From CAWUEZ02 sp963921355 (GTDB lineage: Bacteria; Pseudomonadota; Alphaproteobacteria; Thalassobaculales; Thalassobaculaceae): a DNA stretch of 64,000 nucleotides. Both the position numbers and the translations under genes were made by a program. Positions 43,636 through 52,728 of the stretch are shown here, in pieces. The stretch spans positions 992,001 to 1,056,000 of the forward strand of contig OZ001190.1 in NCBI GenBank assembly GCA_963921355.3. Direction: 5' to 3'. The notes under the pieces were generated by a model. The model did no database searches and was not told where the DNA came from. It saw only the letters and a program-made list of their open reading frames with translations. Every line of letters starts with the position of its first letter. The first letter of the stretch is position 1.

Positions 43636-44313
43636 ATGGGAAACAGCTTTCCGTTCTTGGAGATCCTGATTTACGCGATGATCGCGGGGTTTCTGATCAT
43701 GAAACTTCGCAGCGTGCTGGGTCGCCGAACCGGTCACGAGAAACAGCGGCCGGATCCGTTCGCGGCACCGACCGAGTCCGAGAACGACAACGTCATCCAG
43801 TTACCGGAGCGCAGCGCCGACGAGGAAGACGCGATCGCCGACCTCGAGGAACGCGACCCGCTGTCTGCCGCGCTCATGCGGATCAAGCTGGTCGATCCGG
43901 ACTTCGAGGAAGCGGAGTTCGCCGGCGGCGCGAAGTCGGCCTTTGAGATGATTGTCCAGGCGTATGCCTCCGGCGACGTGGACACCCTCAAAGCGCTGGT
44001 GTCCGGGCCGCTCTACGGCGGGTTCGTGCAGGCCATCGAAGAACGCGAGCAGGCCAACGAGACCCAGGAAACCACCATCGTGACCATCCGTTCCGCGGAC
44101 ATCGTTGAAGCCGAGCTCGACGGACACGAGGCCCGGGTCACGATCGAGTTCGTGACCGAGCAGGTCAAGGTCACCCGCGACGCCGACGGCAAGGTGGTCG
44201 ACGGCGATCCCGACAAGATCGACGCCCTCACCGACATCTGGACTTTCGAACGCGATGTGCGCTCTGGCGATCCGAACTGGGAGCTCGTCGCGGCCCGTGT
44301 TCCCGAAGAGTAA
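43636..44313 (+). CDS. Tim44-domain protein
   Basis: 225 residues from ATG 43636. One N-terminal membrane helix (FPFLEILIYAMIAGFLIMKL) is followed by an acidic linker and a Tim44-like domain (about 85-225), ending in the typical TDIWTFERDVRSGDPNWELVAA. Bacterial relatives (TimA) are associated with respiratory-chain assembly or membrane protein insertion. It lies between the FxsA gene and mltA, next to secB, as in other Alphaproteobacteria. Confidence 0.9.
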   Translation: MGNSFPFLEILIYAMIAGFLIMKLRSVLGRRTGHEKQRPDPFAAPTESENDNVIQLPERSADEEDAIADLEERDPLSAALMRIKLVDPDFEEAEFAGGAKSAFEMIVQAYASGDVDTLKALVSGPLYGGFVQAIEEREQANETQETTIVTIRSADIVEAELDGHEARVTIEFVTEQVKVTRDADGKVVDGDPDKIDALTDIWTFERDVRSGDPNWELVAARVPEE

Positions 44314-44314
44314 G

Positions 44315-45526
44315 GTGTCGGCCGGGGCTCTGGACCCGCGCCGGCTTGCCGCTCTGGCCATCGTCTCGCTCGCCGTCGCCTGTGCGCCGGCCCCCGAGGC
44401 GCCGCCCGAAGATGGTGTCCTCGTGCTGTCGTCGGCCTCTTTCGACGACCTGCCCGGCTGGCAGGCCGACGACGTTTCAGCCGCCGTCCCGGCACTGCGC
44501 CGATCCTGTCCGCGACTGATCCGCGGCGACGACGCACGCCCGGTCGGCCCGAGCGCCCGATTCGGGATGGTGGCGGACTGGCGCCCGATCTGTGACGGTC
44601 TGCGATCGGCCGCCGCCGATGACGCGGCCACAGCCCGGCGCCTGCTGGAAGGCGCGCTCCGGGTCTGGACGGCGTCCGACGGCAATCCCGAGAACGACCT
44701 TTTCACCGGGTATTACGAACCGGAACTCCGCGGTGCCCGGGCACCGGACAGCACCTATGACGTTGCCGTCTATCCCCGGCCGGACGACCTCGTGCTGGTC
44801 GATCTGGGGGATTTCCGGAACAGCATGAAGGGCGAGCGCATCGCCGGCCGGCTCGACGGCGGGCGGCTCAGACCCTATGACAGCCGGGCCGACATCGAGG
44901 CCGGCTCGCTGACCCGCAAGGTCGAACCGCTGATCTGGCTGGACGATCCGATCGACGCCTTTTTCCTGCATATCCAGGGCTCCGGCCTCGTCCGGTTGAG
45001 CGACGGGTCGCTGACCCGGGTCGGCTATGACGGTCACAACGGCCATATCTACTTCGCGATCGGCCGCTACCTGGTCCAGGAGGGCCATGTCCAGCGCGAG
45101 CAGATGTCGATGCAGGCGATCCGCCAGTGGTTGAACGCCAACCCGGACCGGATGGTCGACGTCATGAACCGGAACGCGTCCTACATCTTCTTCCGGGAGT
45201 TGCGGGGCGACGGGCCGATCGGGGCGCATGGCGTGGCCCTGACCGCGGGCCGCTCGATCGCTGTCGACCGGACGCAGCACGCGCTTGGGGTGCCGGTCTT
45301 CGTGGATCTCGACTATGCCGACGATCAGGGCAACCGGCTGCAGCGGCTGATGATCGCCCAGGACACTGGCGGGGCGATCCGCGGACCGGTCCGGGGCGAT
45401 TTTTTCTGGGGGTCGGGTGATCGGGCCGGTGCTCAGGCCGGCGCCATGGCCGCCGGGGGTCGGATGTGGCTGCTTCTCCCCCACACGGTCGACCCCAACG
45501 CGCTGGTGGTCGCCGCGGACAACTGA
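44315..45526 (+). CDS. mltA: Lytic murein transglycosylase A (MltA)
   Basis: 403 residues from GTG 44315. MltA cleaves peptidoglycan to 1,6-anhydro-muropeptides. A lipoprotein signal ends in LAVAC (Cys 23). MltA-domain features are DLFTGYYEPELRGAR, IDAFFLHIQGSGLVRL and the 3D-domain active-site region MIAQDTGGAIRGPVRGDFFWGSG with the catalytic Asp. The start is chosen so that the signal peptide is compact; upstream starts (44255, 44297) overlap the Tim44 gene. Confidence 0.92.
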   Translation: MSAGALDPRRLAALAIVSLAVACAPAPEAPPEDGVLVLSSASFDDLPGWQADDVSAAVPALRRSCPRLIRGDDARPVGPSARFGMVADWRPICDGLRSAAADDAATARRLLEGALRVWTASDGNPENDLFTGYYEPELRGARAPDSTYDVAVYPRPDDLVLVDLGDFRNSMKGERIAGRLDGGRLRPYDSRADIEAGSLTRKVEPLIWLDDPIDAFFLHIQGSGLVRLSDGSLTRVGYDGHNGHIYFAIGRYLVQEGHVQREQMSMQAIRQWLNANPDRMVDVMNRNASYIFFRELRGDGPIGAHGVALTAGRSIAVDRTQHALGVPVFVDLDYADDQGNRLQRLMIAQDTGGAIRGPVRGDFFWGSGDRAGAQAGAMAAGGRMWLLLPHTVDPNALVVAADN

Positions 45527-45668
45527 TGCGGAGCGAACATCCCGCAGCGCCGGTTTAGGCCAGCCAGCGACATTGTCGCCGGACGGCGCCCTCGGCGCCG
45601 CGCTTGTCCCGCTTCGACCCGCATGCTAGCCCCAAGGCATCACCGCTGACCGAAGCGAGCGCGCCGCC

Positions 45669-46472
45669 ATGGCCGATGCCGATCCCTCCGCGAAGACGCC
45701 GCCCACCGTCGGCCTGTTCGTCACCTGCCTTGTCGACCTGTTTCGCCCGACGGTCGGTTTCGCCGCGTTGAAGCTGCTGGAGGATGCCGGCTGCACGGTG
45801 GTGGTGCCCGAGGCGCAGACCTGCTGCGGCCAGCCGGCGTTCAATTCCGGCGACAACCGCGACGCGCGGGCGATCGCCCGCCAGGTCATCGAGGCCTTCG
45901 ACGGCGTCGATTACATCGTGGCCCCGTCGGGCTCGTGTGCCGGGATGCTGCGCGAGCACTATCCCGAACTCTTCGAAGACGACCCCGATATGGCGTTGCG
46001 GGCCCAGCACATGGCCAAGCGGACCTATGAGCTGGTCTCGTTCCTGGTCGACGTCCTCGGCGTCAGCAAGGTCGAGGCGGCGTTCGACGGGACGGTGACC
46101 TATCACGACAGCTGTTCCGGCCTGCGCGAGCTCGAGATCAAGACCCAGCCGCGCCGCCTGCTGGCCGGCGTCTCGGGCCTGCAGATCAAGGAACTGCCCG
46201 GTGCGGAGACCTGCTGCGGCTTCGGCGGGACGTTCTGCGTCAAATACCCCGAGATTTCCGACAAGATGGTCACCAACAAGGCGGAGGACATCGTGGCGAC
46301 CGGGGCGGGCACGTTGCTGGCGGGCGATCTCGGCTGCCTGTTGAACATGGCGGGCAAGCTCAAGCGCCTGGGGGCGGAGACCGAGGTGCGGCATGTCGCC
46401 GAGGTGCTGGCTGACATGACGGACGGCCCGTCGATCGGTGAGCCGGCCGGCACCCGGCGGACAGGAGGATAG
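45669..46472 (+). CDS. lutA: Lactate utilisation protein A (CCG-domain Fe-S protein)
   Basis: 267 residues. It holds two cysteine-rich CCG domains: TCLVDLFRPTVGF...QTCCGQPAFNSG and SCSGLRELEI...ETCCGFGGTFCVKYPEI. This is the LutA/YkgE type, one part of an iron-sulfur L-lactate oxidase (LutABC) that converts lactate to pyruvate in the cytoplasm. lutB begins 4 nt after it, preceded by AGGAGG. Within Alphaproteobacteria such clusters may also serve other 2-hydroxy acids. Confidence 0.92.
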   Translation: MADADPSAKTPPTVGLFVTCLVDLFRPTVGFAALKLLEDAGCTVVVPEAQTCCGQPAFNSGDNRDARAIARQVIEAFDGVDYIVAPSGSCAGMLREHYPELFEDDPDMALRAQHMAKRTYELVSFLVDVLGVSKVEAAFDGTVTYHDSCSGLRELEIKTQPRRLLAGVSGLQIKELPGAETCCGFGGTFCVKYPEISDKMVTNKAEDIVATGAGTLLAGDLGCLLNMAGKLKRLGAETEVRHVAEVLADMTDGPSIGEPAGTRRTGG

Positions 46473-46475
46473 GAC

Positions 46476-47897
46476 GTGCAGGCGACCAGTCACCGCTTCA
46501 AGGACAACGCCCACGACGCGCTGAACGATGCGGTGCTGCAGCGCGCCCTTGGCAATCTGAAGACCGGGTTTCAGGAACGCCGCCGCCACGCGGTGGCCGG
46601 CCTGCCGGAGTTCGAGGGTCTGTGCGATGAGGGCCGGGATCTGAAGAACCACGTTCTGACCCACCTGGATTACTATCTCGAGCGGTTCGAGGAGAAGGTG
46701 ATCGAGGCCGGCGGCCACGTGCACTGGTGCCGCACGCCGGCCGAGGCTCGCGAGGCGGTGCTGGCGATCTGCCGGGAGCGTGACGCCAAGACCGTCACCA
46801 AGGGCAAATCGATGGTGGCCGAAGAGATCGCCCTCAACGACTTCCTCGAAGCCAACGGAATCGAGCCGGTCGAGACCGATCTCGGCGAGTACATCATTCA
46901 GCTCCGCAAGGAACCGCCGAGCCACATCATCGCGCCGGCGATCCATGTGACCCAGGAACAGATCGCCGAGGACTTCCGGCGCCACCACACCGATCTCGAT
47001 CCGAACCGGCCCCTGGACGAGCCGCGCGACTTCACCGACGAGGCGCGCCAGAAACTTCGCGACCGCTACTTCCAGGCTGACGTCGGTATTACCGGCGCTA
47101 ACTTCTTGATTGCAGAGACAGGTTCGACGGTCATCGTGACCAATGAGGGCAATGGCGACCTGACCCAACTGCTTGGCAAGACCCATGTGGTGGTCACCAG
47201 CATCGAGAAGATCGTGCCCACCCTGGATGACGCCGCCACCTTGCTGCGGCTGCTGGCACGCTCGGCCACCGGCCAGGAAATGTCGGTGTACACGACCTTC
47301 TCGACCGGCCCACGCCGGTCGGCGGACGGTGACGGACCGGACGGCTTCCACGTGATCCTCCTGGACAACGGCCGCAGCGCCATGCTCGGGACCGAGTTCC
47401 AGGACATGCTGCGCTGCATCCGCTGTTCGGCCTGCATGAACCATTGCCCGGTCTATGCCGCGGTTGGTGGTCACGCCTATGGCTGGGTTTATCCGGGACC
47501 CATGGGCGCGGTGCTGACCCCGTCGCTCATCGGCGTCGAGGAGGCCGGCCATCTGCCCAACGCCTCCACCTTCTGCGGGCGCTGCGAAGCCGTCTGCCCG
47601 ATGCGCATTCCGTTGCCCAAAATGATGCGTCACTACCGGATGCGGGAGTTCGAGAAAGGGCTGTCTCCTGTCAAGGCGCGGTGGGGGCTGGCGGTGTGGA
47701 CAGCCCTGGCGACGCGACCGCGGCTATACCAGGGTATGACTAAGGTAGCGATGGCGGTATTGGGCCGCTTCGGACGGCTCAGAGGCCGGTTCCGCAGTCT
47801 GCCTCTGGCTGGAGGTTGGACATCGGTGCGCGACATGCCGGCACCCCAAGGGCCAACCTTCCAGGATCTCTACCGCCGGCGACGGGGCCGGTCGTGA
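46476..47897 (+). CDS. lutB: Lactate utilisation protein B (Fe-S protein)
   Basis: 473 residues from GTG 46476. An N-terminal LUD domain (about 60-300, with GHVHWCRTPAEA, TKGKSMVAEEI, ETGSTVIVTNEGNGDL) is joined to a 4Fe-4S domain with CIRCSACMNHCPVY (about 313) and CGRCEAVCPMRI (about 367). It is the electron-transfer and substrate part of the lactate oxidase. Its stop overlaps lutC by 4 nt (GTGA), so the unit is translationally coupled. Confidence 0.93.
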   Translation: MQATSHRFKDNAHDALNDAVLQRALGNLKTGFQERRRHAVAGLPEFEGLCDEGRDLKNHVLTHLDYYLERFEEKVIEAGGHVHWCRTPAEAREAVLAICRERDAKTVTKGKSMVAEEIALNDFLEANGIEPVETDLGEYIIQLRKEPPSHIIAPAIHVTQEQIAEDFRRHHTDLDPNRPLDEPRDFTDEARQKLRDRYFQADVGITGANFLIAETGSTVIVTNEGNGDLTQLLGKTHVVVTSIEKIVPTLDDAATLLRLLARSATGQEMSVYTTFSTGPRRSADGDGPDGFHVILLDNGRSAMLGTEFQDMLRCIRCSACMNHCPVYAAVGGHAYGWVYPGPMGAVLTPSLIGVEEAGHLPNASTFCGRCEAVCPMRIPLPKMMRHYRMREFEKGLSPVKARWGLAVWTALATRPRLYQGMTKVAMAVLGRFGRLRGRFRSLPLAGGWTSVRDMPAPQGPTFQDLYRRRRGRS

Positions 47898-48571
47898 GCG
47901 CCCGCGATCAGATTCTGGCCTCCGTCCGCAAGTCCCTGGGCCGGGGTCCGCTGACCGGGGAGGCGGAGGCGCCCGCCCGCGATCGTCTCGCGGCGCCGGT
48001 GCGCAACCTGATCCCGGACCGCACGGCGGGTAGGGATCGGGCCGGCCTGGTTGCGCTGCTGGTCGAAAAATGCCGGGAGACTGCCTGCAGTGTCGACGAA
48101 GTGCGGGATATGTCAGCGGTGCCGAGCGCGGTGCAGAGCTACCTGACCCGCGAAAACCTGCCGGCCCGGCTGACCCAGGCGCCCGCCTTCGGGGCGGGCG
48201 GAGATGCGCCGCTGGACTGGACGGACACACCGACCTTGGAGGTCGCCACCGGCGGGGCCGACGGCTCGGAAGATACCTCGCTCACGCCAGTCCTGGCGGC
48301 GGTCGCCGAGACGGGGACGTTGGTGCTCGTGTCCGGCAGCGAAACCCCCACCGGGCTGAATTTCCTGCCGGAAACCCACATCGCGGTGGTGCGGGCGAGC
48401 CAGGTGGTCGGCCCCCTCGAGGATGCCTGGACGCAGTTGCGCGGCGCCGGCGCCATTCCGCGCACCGTCAACCTGATCACGGGACCGTCGCGGACCGGCG
48501 ACATCGAACAGAAGATCCAGATGGGCGTCCACGGTCCGCGCCGCCTGCACGTGATCGTGGTTGCCGACTGA
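47894..48571 (+). CDS. lutC: Lactate utilisation protein C (LUD domain)
   Basis: 225 residues from GTG 47894. A LUD-domain protein: SARDQILASVRKSLG at the N-terminus, VAETGTLVLVSGSETPTGLNFLPETHIAVV in the middle, and the C-terminal NLITGPSRTGDIEQKIQMGVHGPRRLHV. It completes the LutABC complex. No lactate permease gene or GntR regulator lies immediately next to the cluster; smr starts 24 nt later. Confidence 0.92.
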   Translation: MSARDQILASVRKSLGRGPLTGEAEAPARDRLAAPVRNLIPDRTAGRDRAGLVALLVEKCRETACSVDEVRDMSAVPSAVQSYLTRENLPARLTQAPAFGAGGDAPLDWTDTPTLEVATGGADGSEDTSLTPVLAAVAETGTLVLVSGSETPTGLNFLPETHIAVVRASQVVGPLEDAWTQLRGAGAIPRTVNLITGPSRTGDIEQKIQMGVHGPRRLHVIVVAD

Positions 48572-48595
48572 GCGGCCGGCTGTGGGACCTGCGTC

Positions 48596-49255
48596 ATGGG
48601 CGGTGCCAGCAACTCCTCGAAGCGCAAATCGCGCAAGCCGACCCGGGACGAGATCGATCTTTTTGCCAAGGTGACGCGCGACGCGGCGCGCGTGGAAACC
48701 GACCGCCACGCCGACCACGCGGTCCCGGAAGCGGAGCTCGATCCGGGCGCGCCCACGCCAGCGGAGCCGCAGGGCAAGCCCGACACGGCCGCGCGCCCGG
48801 CACCACCCGGCAAGCGCGGCGCAACGCAGCCACCGAAGCCCGAATCCGGCCCCTCGGCGCTGGCGGACCACCGTCACGGGGCGGCACCGGGCATGGATCG
48901 CCGCCTGCAGCAGCGTCTGAAGCGCGGCCAGCTGCCGATCGAGGCGCGGATCGACCTGCACGGCCTGACGCGCGAAAAGGCCCATGTCGCCCTGAACGGG
49001 TTTCTGGCCCGCCAGCAGGCGCTCGGCCGTCGCTGTGTGCTGGTCATCACCGGCAAGGGCCGACCCGACTGGGAGCGCCGCTCCTGGGGTGGCGACGCCC
49101 GGGAGTCCGGCGTGATCCGCCGCGCGCTTGCCGGCTGGCTGCGGGACTATCCGAATGCCGGCCGGGTGCTGGGCTTCACCCCGGCCCAACCGGAGCATGG
49201 CGGGCACGGGGCCTGGTACGTTTTGCTGCGGCGGGATCGGAGTCGCAAAGCGTGA
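48596..49255 (+). CDS. Smr-domain protein
   Basis: 219 residues. A disordered basic/acidic N-terminal half is followed by a Smr domain (about 115-219): IDLHGLTREKAHVALNGFL holds the DLHG motif, VLVITGKGRPDWERRSWG is the GKG loop, and HGGHGAWYVLLRR ends it. Stand-alone Smr proteins are nicking endonucleases or RNA-binding factors. It overlaps the next regulator gene by 4 nt. Confidence 0.88.
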   Translation: MGGASNSSKRKSRKPTRDEIDLFAKVTRDAARVETDRHADHAVPEAELDPGAPTPAEPQGKPDTAARPAPPGKRGATQPPKPESGPSALADHRHGAAPGMDRRLQQRLKRGQLPIEARIDLHGLTREKAHVALNGFLARQQALGRRCVLVITGKGRPDWERRSWGGDARESGVIRRALAGWLRDYPNAGRVLGFTPAQPEHGGHGAWYVLLRRDRSRKA

Positions 49256-49608
49256 CCCCGCTCGGTCAGCGCATCCGCGCGCTCCGCGAAGACCGCGGCC
49301 TCACCCTCGCGGCCATGGCGGCGGAGCTGGGCGTCTCCGGGGCGTATCTCTCGGCTCTGGAGCACGGCAAGCGCGGCGTGCCGCGCTCCGGATTTCTGGA
49401 GCTGGTGAATGCCTGCCTCAACCTCGACTGGGAGGAAGCCGAGGAGCTGCGCCAGCTCACGGTGATCTCCAGCCCCAAGGTGACGATCGACACCGGCGGG
49501 CTGAGCCCGAAAGCAACGGAGCTGGTGAACCGCCTGGCCAGCCGGATCCGGGACCTCGACGACACCCGCCTCGACACCCTGCTGGCCGAACTGCGGGAGA
49601 TCGAATAG
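49252..49608 (+). CDS. XRE-family helix-turn-helix regulator
   Basis: 118 residues from GTG 49252. The helix-turn-helix lies at residues about 5-60 (LGQRIRALREDRGLTLAAMAAE, LGVSGAYLSALEHGKRGVPR). A short C-terminal helical part follows with no ligand domain. Its GTG overlaps the smr stop (GTGA), so both are translated together. It may regulate the lut-smr unit, but there is no direct evidence. Confidence 0.85.
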   Translation: MTPLGQRIRALREDRGLTLAAMAAELGVSGAYLSALEHGKRGVPRSGFLELVNACLNLDWEEAEELRQLTVISSPKVTIDTGGLSPKATELVNRLASRIRDLDDTRLDTLLAELREIE

Positions 49609-49640
49609 CGGGAAGCCCGGTACTCTGCCCTCTCTCTTTC

Positions 49641-50030
49641 ACTCCCCGGACCTGATCCGGGGCCCAGACCAGCAGGGTGCTGGGTCGTTCGAGACCTCTG
49701 GTTGGCGCTCCGGCGCGCGACGCTCTAGGCCCCGGGACAGGCCCGGGGAGTATGAGGTGTGGGGGGCTGTCCTCTTATTCCCTTTATTCCTTTACTCCCC
49801 GGACCTGATCTGGGGCCCAGACCAGCAGGGTGCTGGGTCGTTCGAGACCTCTGGTTGGCGCTCCGGCGCGCGACGCTCTAGGCCCCGGGGCAGGCCCGGG
49901 GAGTATGAGGTGTGGGGGGCTGTCCTCTTATTCCCTTTATTCCTTCACTCCCCGGATCTAATCCGGGGCCCAGGCCAGCGGCGCGCTGGACCGGTCGACA
50001 CCTCTGGTTGGTGCTCTAACCCGCCGGGTG
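49641..50030. repeat. Tandem 153-bp repeat of palindromic elements
   Basis: Between the convergent XRE and hslU genes, the 441 gene-free bases (49609-50049) are mostly one sequence repeated with period 153: copies start at 49641, 49794 and 49947, the third partial and diverged. Each full copy is a 111-bp element with near-perfect inverted ends (ACTCCCCGG at the left end and CCGGGGAGT at the right), internal palindromes such as CCCCGGACCTGATCCGGGG, and a 42-bp spacer. Copies one and two differ at only a few positions. REP/BIME-like or MITE-like; it may also end transcription from both sides. Confidence 0.85.
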
Positions 50031-50049
50031 AGAGCGAGGGGCGGCCGCT

Positions 50050-51360
50050 CTACAGGATGAACCGGCTGAGATCGGCGTCCTTGGCCAGGTCGCCGACCCG
50101 CGTCTGCACCATGTCGGCGTCGACGGTGACTGTCTCGCCGCTGCGGTCGGAGGCGGTGAAGCTGATCTCCTCGAGCAGCTTCTCCAGCACCGTGTGTAGC
50201 CGGCGGGCTCCCAGGTTCTCCACCGTGCGGTTCACCTCGACCGCCATGTCGGCGAGGCTGTCGATCGCCGACTCGGTGAAGTCCAGGGTCAGGTCCTCGG
50301 TCGCCATCAGCGCCTTGTACTGCTTGATCAGGCTGGTTTCCGGTTCGGTCAGGATGCGGCGGAAATCATCGCGGGTGAGCGGCTTGAGTTCGACCCGGAT
50401 CGGCAGCCGGCCCTGCAGTTCCGGCAGCAGGTCGGACGGTTTGGCCAGGTGAAACGCGCCCGACGCGATGAACAGCACGAAATCGGTCTTCACCGGCCCG
50501 TGCTTGGTGTTGACCGTGGTGCCCTCGATCAGCGGCAACAGATCGCGCTGTACCCCCTCGCGGCTGACATCGGCGCCGCCGCGCTCGTCGGAGCGGGCAA
50601 TCTTGTCGATCTCGTCGAGAAACACGATGCCGTTCTGCTCGACCTGCTCGATCGCCGTGCGGGTCACCGTCTCCTCGTCCAGCAGCTTGTCGGCCTCCTC
50701 GCGGACAAGCACCTCATAGCTCTCGCTGACGGTCATGCGCCGCTGGCGCCGCTGGCCGCCCAGCGCCTTGCCGAGCATGTCATTCAGGTCCATGACGCCC
50801 ATCTGGCCGCCCTGCATGCCCGGGATGTCGAACAGCGGGAAGCCGGCACCGCCGCCGCCGCTGGTCTCGATCTCGATCTCGCGCTGCGCCAGCTGGCCTT
50901 CGCGAAGCATCTTGCGGAACTTCTGGCGGGTATCGGCGCTCGCGCTGGTGCCGACCAGGGCGTCGATCACCCGCTCCTCGGCCTGCAGTTCGGCCTTGGC
51001 GTGGACGTCGCGCCGCATCTTCTCGCGGGTCATGCCGATCGCCGACTCCACGAGATCGCGGATGATCGACTCGACATCCCGGCCGACATAGCCGACCTCG
51101 GTGAACTTCGTCGCCTCGACCTTCAGGAACGGGGCCTCAGCGAGTTTTGCCAGTCGGCGGGCGATCTCGGTCTTGCCGACGCCGGTCGGCCCGATCATCA
51201 GGATGTTCTTCGGCAGGATCTCCTCGCGCAGATCGCCGGTCAGCTGGCGCCTGCGCCAGCGGTTGCGCAGGGCGATTGCGACCGCGCGCTTGGCGTCGTG
51301 CTGGCCGATGATGAAGCGGTCGAGTTCCGAGACGATCTCACGGGGCGAAAAATCGGTCAC
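50050..51360 (-). CDS. hslU: ATP-dependent protease ATPase subunit HslU
   Basis: 436 residues from GTG 51360. HslU unfolds proteins for HslV. Walker A is MIGPTGVGKTEIARRLAKLA, the Walker B is NGIVFLDEIDKIA, the pore motif lies in the FTEVGYVGRDVESIIRDL region, and the C-terminus ends in the HslV-docking DLSRFIL. It overlaps the hslV stop by 4 nt. Together they form the HslVU peptidase in the cytoplasm. Confidence 0.98.
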   Translation of the reverse strand: MTDFSPREIVSELDRFIIGQHDAKRAVAIALRNRWRRRQLTGDLREEILPKNILMIGPTGVGKTEIARRLAKLAEAPFLKVEATKFTEVGYVGRDVESIIRDLVESAIGMTREKMRRDVHAKAELQAEERVIDALVGTSASADTRQKFRKMLREGQLAQREIEIETSGGGGAGFPLFDIPGMQGGQMGVMDLNDMLGKALGGQRRQRRMTVSESYEVLVREEADKLLDEETVTRTAIEQVEQNGIVFLDEIDKIARSDERGGADVSREGVQRDLLPLIEGTTVNTKHGPVKTDFVLFIASGAFHLAKPSDLLPELQGRLPIRVELKPLTRDDFRRILTEPETSLIKQYKALMATEDLTLDFTESAIDSLADMAVEVNRTVENLGARRLHTVLEKLLEEISFTASDRSGETVTVDADMVQTRVGDLAKDADLSRFIL

Positions 51361-51902
51361 AGCGCTTCGAGCACCACGTTGTGGTTGGTGTAGATGCAGA
51401 TATCGGCGGCGATGGTCATGGCGCGCCGCGCGATCGCCTCGGCGTCCATGTCGTCACGGTCGGCCAGCGCCCGGCCGGCCGCCAGGGCAAACGCCCCGCC
51501 GGAACCGATCCCGATCAGTCCGTCCTCCGGCTCCAGAACATCGCCGGTGCCGCTCAGCACCAGAGAAACCTCGGCATCGACCACGGCCATCATCGCTTCC
51601 AGGCGGCGCAGGTAGCGGTCGGTGCGCCAGTCCTTGGCGAGTTCAACGCAGGCCCGGGTCAGCTGGCCCGGGTGCTGCTCCAGTTTCGCCTCCAGGCGCT
51701 CGAACAGCGTGAAGGCATCGGCGGTGGCGCCGGCGAATCCGGCGATCACGTCGCCGCCGGCCAACCGCCGCACTTTGCGGGCACTGGCTTTCATGACCGT
51801 GTTGCCGAAGGTGACCTGGCCGTCGCCGGCGACGACCACGCGCCCGCCCTTGCGCACGGACAGGATCGTCGTGCCGTGCCAGTTGGTCGGGTCGTTGGAC
51901 AT
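51357..51902 (-). CDS. hslV: ATP-dependent protease peptidase subunit HslV
   Basis: 181 residues from ATG 51902. After removal of the leader the catalytic Thr is in HGTTILSVRK, with the glycine-rich VVVAGDGQVTFGNTV and VRRLAGGDVIAGFAGATADAF following. The proteasome-like N-terminal nucleophile hydrolase is assembled with HslU. The start is the ATG at 51902; a longer frame to 52016 has no support. It is divergent from hisB. Confidence 0.97.
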   Translation of the reverse strand: MSNDPTNWHGTTILSVRKGGRVVVAGDGQVTFGNTVMKASARKVRRLAGGDVIAGFAGATADAFTLFERLEAKLEQHPGQLTRACVELAKDWRTDRYLRRLEAMMAVVDAEVSLVLSGTGDVLEPEDGLIGIGSGGAFALAAGRALADRDDMDAEAIARRAMTIAADICIYTNHNVVLEAL

Positions 51903-52111
51903 GGCGGAACTCTCGGGTCGCGGTGTGGCGGCCGCGGGCAGTCTGGCCTTCGGTGCAATCTGGCCGTCGGACCGGTCTGCCGGGCCGGTGATCCGGCGAA
52001 TGTAATGTCGCACCATCTGAGATCAAGCAACCGCGACGTGTCGCGCGGCGCTGGCACGCTGTCGGCCTTCCTGGTAAACGTCGCGCCGTCCCGCGAACCA
52101 GGGAGAGGACA

Positions 52112-52711
52112 ATGAGCCGAAGCGCAACGGTCGAGCGCGACACGACCGAGACCCGGATCACCGCCACCGTCAATCTCGACGGCAGCGGCGCGTATACCGT
52201 TTCCACCGGGATCGGCTTCCTCGATCACATGCTGGAGCAGCTCTCCCGGCATTCCCTCATCGACCTCGACCTGAAGGCCGAGGGCGACCTGCATATCGAC
52301 GCCCATCACACGACCGAAGACTGCGGCTACGCGATCGGCGGCGCCGTGGCCCAGGCGCTGGGTGAACGCCGTGGCATCACGCGCTACGGCGCCTGCCTGC
52401 TGCCGATGGACGAGGCCCTGACCCGCGTCGCGCTCGATCTGTCCGGCCGTCCGCACCTGTCCTGGACCGTGGCCTTCCCGACGGAGAAGGTCGGTGGTTT
52501 CGACACCGAACTGTTTCGCGAGTGGTTCCGCGCGTTCGCCCAGGCGGCCGGCATGACGCTGCATGTCGACGGGCTCAAGGGCGAGAACAGCCACCATATC
52601 GCCGAGACCTGCTTCAAGGCCCTGGCCCGGGCCCTGCGTCAGGCCGTTGAGATCGATCCCCGCAAATCCGATGCCGTGCCCTCGACCAAGGGCGCCTTGC
52701 GGACCGATTGA
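52112..52711 (+). CDS. hisB: Imidazoleglycerol-phosphate dehydratase
   Basis: 199 residues. Two metal-binding His clusters, FLDHMLEQLSRHSLID and IDAHHTTEDCGYAIG, plus NSHHIAETCFKALARALRQAV, mark the IGPD fold. It makes imidazole-acetol phosphate in histidine synthesis and is the monofunctional type without the phosphatase domain. It starts the his unit, opposite hslV, as in Rhizobiales and Rhodospirillales. Confidence 0.97.
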   Translation: MSRSATVERDTTETRITATVNLDGSGAYTVSTGIGFLDHMLEQLSRHSLIDLDLKAEGDLHIDAHHTTEDCGYAIGGAVAQALGERRGITRYGACLLPMDEALTRVALDLSGRPHLSWTVAFPTEKVGGFDTELFREWFRAFAQAAGMTLHVDGLKGENSHHIAETCFKALARALRQAVEIDPRKSDAVPSTKGALRTD

Positions 52712-52728
52712 GCCAGCCCGGTCGATCC

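Noticed and set aside
46715..46725. Other CACGTG hexamers as further parS sites
   Set aside because: They lack the flanking GTTT and AAAC arms, so they do not resemble parS.
48070..49251. Upstream part of a long plus-strand frame ending in the XRE gene
   Set aside because: It overlaps lutC and smr in another frame; only the part after GTG 49252 is a real regulator.
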